From: Tannerella sp.
GTDB lineage: Bacteria; Bacteroidota; Bacteroidia; Bacteroidales; Tannerellaceae
Assembly (NCBI GenBank): GCA_031282485.1
Contig: JAITDQ010000034.1
Span: 1-10,041, forward strand
Direction: 5' to 3'
DNA length: 10,041 nt
Shown piece by piece: positions 1-6,891 of this stretch. Made by a program: the position numbers and the translations under genes. Every line of letters begins with the position of its first letter. Position 1 is the stretch's first letter. Under the pieces are notes generated by a model. The model was not told the DNA's origin and did no database searches. It saw only the letters and a program-made list of their open reading frames with translations.

Positions 1-1370
1 GGCAGCAGGATTTTATAGAAATCCCAATTGAACGAACGTGTTTCGTCGGTCAGCAGCGCCGAATTATGAGATTTTCCTTTGCGTTCGATCGTCTGATTGT
101 TGCGCATGGCGTCGAACAGGCGGTGTCCTTCCCCGACTAATTCTTTGCGGCGTTCTTTCAGCACCCGTTCCAGCGTCATGTCTTCGGCCGTAACCGATTT
201 TTCGGGGTTGGCGCGCCGGACGATGTAATTCAGGTATTCGGCGGCGTTTTCCCTGTCGCCCAGCTTGACGGCTGCCTCGGCGGCAATGAGGTATGCTTCG
301 GAAATACGCAGGATCGGCATGTTCGATACCTGATAATCGGGCGAGACGTATTTCCATAAATACCAGCGGTAGGCCGAAGCGCTGTACCGGTTGATTATCG
401 TGCTGCGGACGTCGTTCTTGTCTTCGTCTATCAGGTCGATATAGTCGGAACTCAGGCTTAAATCGTCATAGCCCGACCGGTGCATCAGGTAGCTCAGGAA
501 CTCTTTGGAATCGGATATTTCTTCCGCCGAATTTACGATGACGTAGAAATATTCGGGGCCGGTCGGTTCGCTCCATGCTTTCGGGTACTCTGCGGTCGTG
601 AACAGGCGGAAAGATGTCCCTTCGGCTTTCTTCAAGAGGTCGGTTGCCACGTCATAAGCTTTGGCGTTGTCGTTCCTGTAAAGATAGGCGCGCGCCAAAA
701 GCAGGCGTGTTGCAAACCAGTTCAGCTGACCGTCATTCTTCTTATTTGAGATAAGCCCGGAAGCTTCTTCGAGGTCTTTTATCACCTGCACATACACTTC
801 TGCAACTGTATTACGCGACGGTTTGGCGTCGTTCGGCATTTTTTCCGTAACAACGGGTACGCCCAATGACGCGCCGTTGTCCTTTGTATAGGGCATGCCG
901 TATATTTTGACAAGGTCAAAATGCGACATTGCCCTCATCGTCAGCGCTTGGCCGCGGATATTGTCGAACCGTGTTTTTTCCGCATCCGTCGGCGTATATC
1001 GGTCGGTAAAGGCGATGATGTTGTTCGCATTGCGTATGGCGACGTATGGATATGTCCAGAAACCGGACGGCGCGTTGACGGCGTTGTGGGTGAAGAGATA
1101 GTATCTTGCTACGCGTTTGGAGTCGCCCCGAGCCTGCATGTCTTCGCTTTTGGCGTCGCCGTAATAGGTATAACGTGCGCCGTAGTACTCATAGTTGCGA
1201 TAGAGGGAATAGATTCCGTTCAGCGCATATTCGGCTTCCGTCAGGGTGTTCAAACTCTTTTCGGTTTCGGCCGAAGTCTGCGGAAGCATCTCGTCGAGCC
1301 AGCTGTCGCCGCAGGCGGAAAATAAAAGCATGAGGCTTGCGACGGTTGAAAATAAATATATTCGTTTCAT
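1..1370 (-). CDS. SusD/RagB-family outer-membrane lipoprotein, 3' end cut by the window edge
   Basis: Surface glycan-binding lipoprotein that caps the neighbouring SusC transporter. The frame is open from ATG at 1370 to the edge, giving 456 codons without a stop. The start MKRIYLFSTVASLMLLFSAC gives a signal peptide with lipobox Cys20, followed by GDSWLDE, the usual start of mature SusD proteins. FWTYPYVAIRNANNII (about 104-119) is the N-terminal SusD-like helical core (PF14322 type). LRISEAYLIAAEAA (from 354) and KERRKEL.GEGHRLFDAMR (about 404-423) are hallmarks of the SusD/RagB C-terminal domain (PF07980). The visible end, FYKILLP, is where family members read LPIPQ.E, so I infer only about 15-25 residues are missing. 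It starts 21 nt after the SusC stop, so the two are surely cotranscribed. The ligand cannot be told from sequence. Confidence 0.95.
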   Translation of the reverse strand, partial: MKRIYLFSTVASLMLLFSACGDSWLDEMLPQTSAETEKSLNTLTEAEYALNGIYSLYRNYEYYGARYTYYGDAKSEDMQARGDSKRVARYYLFTHNAVNAPSGFWTYPYVAIRNANNIIAFTDRYTPTDAEKTRFDNIRGQALTMRAMSHFDLVKIYGMPYTKDNGASLGVPVVTEKMPNDAKPSRNTVAEVYVQVIKDLEEASGLISNKKNDGQLNWFATRLLLARAYLYRNDNAKAYDVATDLLKKAEGTSFRLFTTAEYPKAWSEPTGPEYFYVIVNSAEEISDSKEFLSYLMHRSGYDDLSLSSDYIDLIDEDKNDVRSTIINRYSASAYRWYLWKYVSPDYQVSNMPILRISEAYLIAAEAAVKLGDRENAAEYLNYIVRRANPEKSVTAEDMTLERVLKERRKELVGEGHRLFDAMRNNQTIERKGKSHNSALLTDETRSFNWDFYKILL

Positions 1371-1391
1371 TGTTTTTTCTTTTTTTAATTA

Positions 1392-4300
1392 TTAGAATTT
1401 TACGTCAATACCAAAAGTATATGTTTTCATTTTAGGCGCTTCAAAATAATAGATTCCGTCAGCAGGAATTTCGGGGTCATAGAGGCCGTATGCCGCAAAT
1501 GTCAACAAATTGGTTCCGGAGAAGAAGAAACGGATATTCTGCAGACGGGCTTTGTTCACAATCGTTTTCGGCAGCGAAACGCCGAGTGTGAGGCTCTTGA
1601 GGCGAAGGTGATCGCTCGAATGAATGCGTCGCGAGTTAACGACACTGGTCATGTCATACGGGTTGCCGACCATAAACATTTCGATATCCGTCCGGTCTCC
1701 CGGCTGTTTCCAGCGATCCCGGTAAAGCGTCTGGATGGCGCCTTTTTCGGATTTACCGCCATGTTCGAGTTTACTTGCTCCATTGTCGTAAGAGTAGCCG
1801 CCCAAAGTAAATGTCCACAGGAAGCCGAGGTCTATGATTTTGTATTTCAGTGTATTGTTAAAACCTCCGCTTATTACGGGATCCGGCCCTTTGTAGATGA
1901 TGTAATTGGCTTCATCAGCCTTTTTGGTGGTTGTCCGGTCGTCCGGTCGTTCGGGGTCGTTCACATAAAACAGCGGGTAACCGTCATCCGGGTCTATCCC
2001 CGCAAATTCCTTTACATAATACCTGTAATACGGCTGGCCTACCTTACGGATCGTGTACGAACCGACGATTTCTTCCTGATCGCCCAGATTGACTATTTTA
2101 TTCTTATTATGCCCGATGTTCAGCGCGGAATTCCATGTAAAATCTTTGCCCCGGAGGATATCCGCGTTTATTTCAACTTCTATACCGTTATTTTTGACCT
2201 CCCCGATGTTTGTAAGGATTTTGCTGAATCCGGTCACCATCGAAAGAGGCATGTCCATCAGCAGGTCGGACGTCGTACGGTTATAGTATTCGACGGTTGC
2301 GTTTATGCGGTCGAACAGGCTGAAATCGAGCGCCAGATTCAGGTTATAGTTCTTCTCCCATTTCAGGTTTTTGTTCCCTATCTGGCTTTCCCTCAAACCG
2401 GGTTTCGTATTATAAGCGTAAGAGAAGCTTACGAGGTCCATGTATCCGTAATAATCGGAAGGCAGGGTGCCGTTGCTGCCGTACGACACGCGCAGACGCA
2501 AGTCATTCAGGACGTTCCTTACCGGCTCCATAAACGATTCGGAAGAGATGCGCCATGCTCCCGAAGCCGACCAGAACGTGCCCCAGCGGCTGTCCTTGAA
2601 CAATCTTGAAGAGCCGTCGACACGTGCGCTTGCTCCTATGTAATATTTGTGGTCGTAGTTATAGTTGGCCGTTCCGAGATAAGATAAAAGTCTCCAGCCG
2701 GTGTCGCCCGCACCGGACAGGCCGGTTATATTTGCCCCGTTCGAAATCTGGTGTTTTTCGACGTTGGGGAAATCCTTTATCGACCCGGAAATATATTTGC
2801 GTATATATTCGTGCGTTTCGTATCCGATCAGCGCGTCCACATTATGTTTCTCGCCGATACGGGTGTCGTAGGCGAGATTGTTTTTCCAGACTAACTGGTC
2901 ATACTGATAGAAATTATTGCTCAGCGAACCGTTATCGCTCGACCCGTCGGTCGAACGGGGGTCTGACCACGATTTATAATCCGCATTCGTATGGTCAATG
3001 CTGAATGTGGTATTGAACACCAGTCCGTCTAAGAGGGTATAGTTGGCGAAAATCGTGTTAAACGCCCTGTCGACCGTTTGTTTCTTATAGTTCAGGTCTA
3101 ACTGCGATTTCGGGTTGCGTTTCCCGTTTTCCAGCAGATTGACGTTATACGAACCGTCCTGCTCGAAGACGTGATCCGAAGGGGATACCTTATGGCGCGT
3201 AGAATAGATGGGCGAAGTATAAGTGCCGCCTTCCGAGCTTCCCAGCTGTTTCATCCTCGAATAGAGCACATTCGCACCCAGCTGCAGTTTATCGGTCATT
3301 TTGTATTTCATGTTGACGCGTCCTGTGATACGCTCCAGTCCCTGCTGCCTTACGATACCGTCCTGATTGTTGTACGCCAGAGAGGCGTAATACGACGACC
3401 GTTTGTCGCCCCCGGAGGCGGAAAATTCATAATTTTCGTACGGAGCGCGGGCGCGGAACAGTTCTTTTTCCCAATCCACCCATTCGGTCAATGCCGTTCC
3501 GGCTTTCGGTTCCGGCGCCCATTCGTCAATCCGTTCATTTGCATATTGTGTGGCTTCTTCGGCCGTCTGACCGTTCAGGTAGTAAGCCTGATTATAAAGC
3601 CCTTCCCAGAAAGTCTGACGCCTTTCGGGGCCGCCCATTACGGGACGGTAAGCGGTTGCATTCTGCGATGCGCCCCAGTCGGCTTTAAAGTTAAACGCCG
3701 CCTTTCCGTCCTTGCCCGACTTGGTGGTAATGACGATTACGCCGTTTGCAGCGCGCGAGCCATAAAGTGAAGCGGCGGCGGCGTCTTTTATAACCGTGAT
3801 GTTTTCAATATCCGATGTATTTAAAGTTGCCATGATGTCCGTACCGCCGTCGATATTCTGGCTGGCCAGACTTGTCATCACAGGCACGCCGTCGACGACG
3901 TATAACGGACTTGTGGAGGCATTGAACGAGCCAAGCCCGCGAATCGTAACGCTTGTGCTGCCGCCGACAGCGCCCGATGCCGAGTTAATCTGAACGCCGG
4001 GAGTGCTGCCCTGCAGCAGGGTTTTGAAATCCTGCACCGGAATATCCGCCTTACCCGTCATTTTAACCGTCGAAGCCGAGCCTGCAAAGGCGGATTTTTT
4101 GAACGTGCCGTAACCGGTCACGACCACCTCGTCCAGCACAGCGGTGTCTTCTTTCATCATGATTTTTACCGGATTTCCGGGAGTAGCCTGCACTTCTACC
4201 GTTGCGTACCCGACGTAGGAGAACTGCAACGTGACGCTCTGCCCCTGCTCCGTGTTTATTGAGAAATGACCGTCCATACCGGTGATATCGCCCGTCTGCG

Positions 4301-4757
4301 CACCTTTCACAACCACGTGCACGCCCGGCATCGGTTCGCCCGTGTCATCCAGTACCTGTCCGGTAACAGCCGCTTTTTGCTGAGGAGCAGCGACAGCAAC
4401 AGGAGACGATTCCGCTTTTTTTATCGTCACTACCCCGTTATGAATATCATACGTCAAATTCGTATTCTTCAAACATTTGTCAAGCACATCCGTTGCATTT
4501 TCATTATCGGCTTTCACATTTTCCACTTTTACGCCCTGCACATCGGCAGTGCTGTAAATGAACGTGAAATCCGTCTGTCGCTGCAATTCCCAAATCACAT
4601 CATTCAGTGTCGTATTCCTAAACGTTGCCGTCACCTTCTGCGCATAAATATCAATCGTTGCATGCAACAGCGGGGCAAACAAAAGCTGAAAAACCAGACA
4701 CACGGCGAAAAACCTACTGTGTTTTCGCAATCCTGCATTACTCTTCGTTTTTTCCAT
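1392..4757 (-). CDS. SusC/RagA-family TonB-dependent transporter with STN signalling domain
   Basis: Outer-membrane importer of glycan oligomers, 1121 aa, powered by TonB-ExbBD. Signal peptide about 1-33 (hydrophobic FFAVCLVFQLLFAPL, cleavage near LHA). An STN domain follows at about 40-115 (ATFRNTTLNDVIWELQRQTD...GVVTIKK), the module that contacts FecR proteins. A carboxypeptidase-regulatory-like beta-sandwich lies at about 130-205 (VTGQVLDDTGEPMPGVHVVV), then a TonB-box-like DEVVVTGYG at 209-217. The plug covers about 220-346, ending GSRAANGVIVITTKSGK, and the beta-barrel runs to the C-terminal Phe in TYTFGIDVKF. The length is normal for SusC. The STN domain marks it as a signal-transducing member, which fits the sigma/FecR pair just upstream. 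The FecR stop lies only 16 nt before its ATG and SusD follows 21 nt after. No frameshift or missing segment is seen. Confidence 0.97.
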   Translation of the reverse strand: MEKTKSNAGLRKHSRFFAVCLVFQLLFAPLLHATIDIYAQKVTATFRNTTLNDVIWELQRQTDFTFIYSTADVQGVKVENVKADNENATDVLDKCLKNTNLTYDIHNGVVTIKKAESSPVAVAAPQQKAAVTGQVLDDTGEPMPGVHVVVKGAQTGDITGMDGHFSINTEQGQSVTLQFSYVGYATVEVQATPGNPVKIMMKEDTAVLDEVVVTGYGTFKKSAFAGSASTVKMTGKADIPVQDFKTLLQGSTPGVQINSASGAVGGSTSVTIRGLGSFNASTSPLYVVDGVPVMTSLASQNIDGGTDIMATLNTSDIENITVIKDAAAASLYGSRAANGVIVITTKSGKDGKAAFNFKADWGASQNATAYRPVMGGPERRQTFWEGLYNQAYYLNGQTAEEATQYANERIDEWAPEPKAGTALTEWVDWEKELFRARAPYENYEFSASGGDKRSSYYASLAYNNQDGIVRQQGLERITGRVNMKYKMTDKLQLGANVLYSRMKQLGSSEGGTYTSPIYSTRHKVSPSDHVFEQDGSYNVNLLENGKRNPKSQLDLNYKKQTVDRAFNTIFANYTLLDGLVFNTTFSIDHTNADYKSWSDPRSTDGSSDNGSLSNNFYQYDQLVWKNNLAYDTRIGEKHNVDALIGYETHEYIRKYISGSIKDFPNVEKHQISNGANITGLSGAGDTGWRLLSYLGTANYNYDHKYYIGASARVDGSSRLFKDSRWGTFWSASGAWRISSESFMEPVRNVLNDLRLRVSYGSNGTLPSDYYGYMDLVSFSYAYNTKPGLRESQIGNKNLKWEKNYNLNLALDFSLFDRINATVEYYNRTTSDLLMDMPLSMVTGFSKILTNIGEVKNNGIEVEINADILRGKDFTWNSALNIGHNKNKIVNLGDQEEIVGSYTIRKVGQPYYRYYVKEFAGIDPDDGYPLFYVNDPERPDDRTTTKKADEANYIIYKGPDPVISGGFNNTLKYKIIDLGFLWTFTLGGYSYDNGASKLEHGGKSEKGAIQTLYRDRWKQPGDRTDIEMFMVGNPYDMTSVVNSRRIHSSDHLRLKSLTLGVSLPKTIVNKARLQNIRFFFSGTNLLTFAAYGLYDPEIPADGIYYFEAPKMKTYTFGIDVKF

Positions 4758-4773
4758 TCTTTTTAATTTTAAG

Positions 4774-5982
4774 TTATTTATAGGGTTTAAAAATTACTTT
4801 TTTTCCTTCCGTTTCGACGCGAACTTTCCCGGTTTTTTCGAGCAGTTCCAGAAACGGGTCGATATTCTCGTAGCGGTTGACGTTGCATCCGAACCGAATA
4901 TTTTTAATGTTTGTATTCAGGTACGAGACTTCCACATCGTACCAGCGTGCAAGTTTCGTCATCATGTCTTCGAGACGGGTGTCTTTAAAATATATCTTCC
5001 CGTTTATCCATGATGTATACTGCAAAACGTCGACCTTGCGGACGTTCAGTTCTTCGGCGTTTTCCGTCGTACAGGCCTGTTCGGATGGCTTTAAAATGCA
5101 GTTCGAGCCGGATGACACACTGACTTTGAGCGAACCTTCGACCAATGTCGCCTGATTCGATTCGCCCGGATACACGGAAATATTAAATGTCGTGCCCAAA
5201 ACCTCCACATCCAATCTCCCTGCCTTGACGGAAAACGGCTTATCGCTTTCCGTTACTTCAAAATATCCTTCCCCTTCGAGTTCCACCGTCCGCTGCCGGC
5301 CGACGAACCGCACGGGGAACTTTAACGAACTCATGGAATTGAGGTAAACTTTCGTTCCGTCGCTCAGGGTCAGCGAATATTCTCCTCCCGGCGGGACGTC
5401 TATCCGGTTAAATATCTCCTTTTCCTTCGCCGGCGCCGGGTCAGTCCGGGCGACATGATTCCGCTTATCCCGGTAATTGAGCGCATCTTCATTTATGACA
5501 ATCGCCGTACCGTCTTCTTCTTCAAGTATTTTTTCCGTCAATGAGTTAAGGTTGACCTTTTCGCCGCTGCCCAACGTGAGGATTGCTTTTTTCTCTCCGG
5601 GCTGTATCACGGCGTCCTGAAAATTCCGGACGGAAGCGGTTTGCCGTTCTTCGTCGGAAGAATGGAGGTAGACGATGGCTAAATCGACGGCAATGGGGAT
5701 AAGCAGTATGGCCGCGTACCGGGTGAACCGGAGGTACAGGCGGCGGCGTTCGGCAGAACGAAGTTTCCGGCACAACCGTTCCCAGCCTTTATTTTTATCA
5801 AACCGGCTGCCTGTCGTGCAATATTTTGTGATATTCCCGGCATTGCATATCTCCCGGAACAATCGTTCATGTTCCGGCGAACTTTCCCGCCACTCCTCCA
5901 ATCCGGCTTCTTCCTCCGCGGAAAGCGAGCCTGATAAATGACGGGAAATAAGTTCCGCTATATAAAATTGTCTTCTTATCAT
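4774..5982 (-). CDS. FecR-family anti-sigma factor / transmembrane signal transducer
   Basis: Inner-membrane regulator of 402 aa that holds the adjacent ECF sigma factor and receives the periplasmic signal from the STN domain of SusC. The cytoplasmic N-terminus (about 1-85) has the usual anti-sigma pattern (LISRHLSGSLSAEEEAGLEEW, then SPEHERLFREI). One membrane segment lies at about 88-107 (RYAAILLIPIAVDLAIVYL). The periplasmic FecR domain covers about 192-287 (NRIDVPPGGEYSLTLSDGT, GEGYFEV, VEVLGTTFNISVY, TLVEGSLKV). It is preceded by a related strand-rich stretch, IQPGEKKAILTLGSGEKV, at about 126-143. The C-terminal DUF4974/STN-like domain is about 328-400 (INGKIYFKDTRLEDMMTKLARWYDVEV). It starts 78 nt after the sigma stop and ends 16 nt before SusC. 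Starting at ATG 5982 gives a complete N-terminal domain. Known FecR proteins of this class can undergo processing; no site is evident here. Confidence 0.95.
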   Translation of the reverse strand: MIRRQFYIAELISRHLSGSLSAEEEAGLEEWRESSPEHERLFREICNAGNITKYCTTGSRFDKNKGWERLCRKLRSAERRRLYLRFTRYAAILLIPIAVDLAIVYLHSSDEERQTASVRNFQDAVIQPGEKKAILTLGSGEKVNLNSLTEKILEEEDGTAIVINEDALNYRDKRNHVARTDPAPAKEKEIFNRIDVPPGGEYSLTLSDGTKVYLNSMSSLKFPVRFVGRQRTVELEGEGYFEVTESDKPFSVKAGRLDVEVLGTTFNISVYPGESNQATLVEGSLKVSVSSGSNCILKPSEQACTTENAEELNVRKVDVLQYTSWINGKIYFKDTRLEDMMTKLARWYDVEVSYLNTNIKNIRFGCNVNRYENIDPFLELLEKTGKVRVETEGKKVIFKPYK

Positions 5983-6060
5983 TATACTGTATTTTTATGC
6001 TATAACAGTTGAACACGAAAAACGGGTGAATGAAATGTGATTTTTTTTTGAACAAATAAT
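5983..6060 (-). other. Sigma-FecR spacer with A9 tract
   Basis: A 78-nt AT-rich gap between the sigma stop and the FecR start. Read on the minus strand, an A9 run (plus T9 at 6041-6049) follows shortly after the sigma stop. I see neither a clear hairpin terminator nor a TAnnTTTG box, so cotranscription of the two genes is the simplest reading. Confidence 0.5.
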
Positions 6061-6615
6061 TCAAAGCATAAAAAAAAGGGCGTAGTAATATTCTTTTAAC
6101 GTTACCCGAAGCTTCCTGTACGCTATCTTTTTCAAAGAACGTACCGTTTCGGTCGAAACGTTGAGTTCCTCTGCAATTTCCCCGTTCGACAGTCCTTCCA
6201 GGGCGAGCATCATGATGGATTTCATTTGTTTGGGCAGCTGATTGATTCCGTCCGTAAGGATACGGTACGTTTCTTCTTCAATCACATGGTCGTGGAAAAA
6301 AAACTCCTCGCTGTCGTCAAGCATCTTCTGCGTAAATTCGTTAACGATCTTCTTATGGGCTATTTCATTTAAACAATGGTTGCGGACGGAGGTGTAAAGG
6401 AAAGACTTGACTTGATGCAGGTAAAAAAAATCTTCCCGTATCTGCCACAATTTGAGGAAACAATCCTGAACGATATCCGCCGAAAGCTCTTCGTCTTCCA
6501 CAAATTTGTTCGCAAATACGCACAAAGGAGCATAAAAACCGTCAAACAGATTTTTAAATACCCTTTCATCCGATAATGAGATGCCTACATTATTATATAC
6601 TTTGTCTGTATTCAC
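6061..6615 (-). CDS. ECF RNA polymerase sigma-70 factor (Bacteroidetes FecI-like), GTG start
   Basis: Alternative sigma factor of 184 aa, expected to direct transcription of the SusC/SusD genes when released by the FecR protein. Sigma region 2 lies at about 24-90 (FDGFYAPLCVFANKFV, then DIVQDCFLKLW at 47-57 for core binding and promoter melting). Region 4 is about 119-170 (INQLPKQMKSIMMLALEG, helix-turn-helix GLSNGEIAEELNVSTETV). The length is normal. No ATG fits the frame: the codon at 6613-6615 is GTG. An ATG overlapping it at 6617 meets TGA at once, and the frame upstream is closed by TAG at 6667-6669 with no ATG between, so GTG is the best start. The coding strand carries three T8 runs (plus-strand A8 at 6070-6077, 6296-6303 and 6423-6430), each within Phe codons. 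FecR follows 78 nt downstream, and the GH43 gene is divergent. Confidence 0.95.
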   Translation of the reverse strand: MNTDKVYNNVGISLSDERVFKNLFDGFYAPLCVFANKFVEDEELSADIVQDCFLKLWQIREDFFYLHQVKSFLYTSVRNHCLNEIAHKKIVNEFTQKMLDDSEEFFFHDHVIEEETYRILTDGINQLPKQMKSIMMLALEGLSNGEIAEELNVSTETVRSLKKIAYRKLRVTLKEYYYALFFML

Positions 6616-6689
6616 ATTCCAGGTTTTATCATAAATCTTATACTTCGCACCGCGCCGATAAAAAAACTATCCCTGTTTTCTATAACGGG

Positions 6690-6697
6690 TAAAAGTA
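6690..6697 (-). promoter_or_regulatory. Candidate -7 box for the sigma-FecR(-SusCD) transcript
   Basis: On the minus strand this reads TACTTTTA, seven of eight to the Bacteroidetes -7 consensus TAnnTTTG, followed by CCCG. It would give a leader of roughly 65-70 nt before the GTG start. No good TTTG -33 element lies 19-21 nt upstream, so it may need an activator or be fortuitous. Confidence 0.35.
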
Positions 6698-6753
6698 AAA
6701 AAAATAATTGAAATCTAATCATTTAAACGTGCAATTATAATAATTTCAGAAAT

Positions 6754-6808
6754 AAAACAGGCCATATTTCGCGAAAACAGACAAAAAATTTCGCAAGCGC
6801 CCTGTTTT
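6754..6808. promoter_or_regulatory. Nested inverted repeats in the divergent sigma/GH43 promoter region
   Basis: AAAACAGG (6754-6761) is matched by its inverse CCTGTTTT (6801-6808). Between them lie a perfect 10-bp palindrome TTTCGCGAAA (6767-6776), an inverted pair GCGAAA (6771-6776)/TTTCGC (6789-6794), and CGC-AA-GCG (6792-6799). The heptamer AAAACAG or its complement occurs four times in 136 nt (6673-6679, 6754-6760, 6774-6780, 6802-6808). The symmetry and position between two divergent genes suggest an operator, but no regulator is identified. Confidence 0.4.
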
Positions 6809-6837
6809 TGATTAAAAACATAAAGATTTGAATGATT

Positions 6838-6873
6838 ATTGTAAGATTTATCTAAATATAAAGGCTACTTTTG
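6838..6873 (+). promoter_or_regulatory. Promoter of the GH43 gene
   Basis: TACTTTTG at 6866-6873 is a perfect match to the Bacteroidetes -7 element TAnnTTTG. The -33 partner is weak: TTATTG ending at 6841, with a 24-nt spacer rather than the usual 19-21. Transcription would begin near 6880, leaving a leader of only about 12 nt before ATG 6892. Confidence 0.6.
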
Positions 6874-6891
6874 CATCAAAATGTAATTGAT

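Noticed and set aside
64..357. 97-codon minus-strand frame inside the SusD gene
   Set aside because: It is in another frame of the same strand as the clear SusD reading frame and shows no domain; its Arg-rich product is typical of an out-of-frame shadow.
1608..2609. 333-codon plus-strand open frame inside the SusC gene
   Set aside because: It is antisense to a clear SusC barrel, has no recognisable domain, and is explained by SusC codon bias leaving the opposite frame open.
6871..6891. TTG start for GH43, seven codons upstream of the ATG
   Set aside because: It lies inside the -7 promoter box and would put residues before the signal peptide; ATG 6892 fits better.
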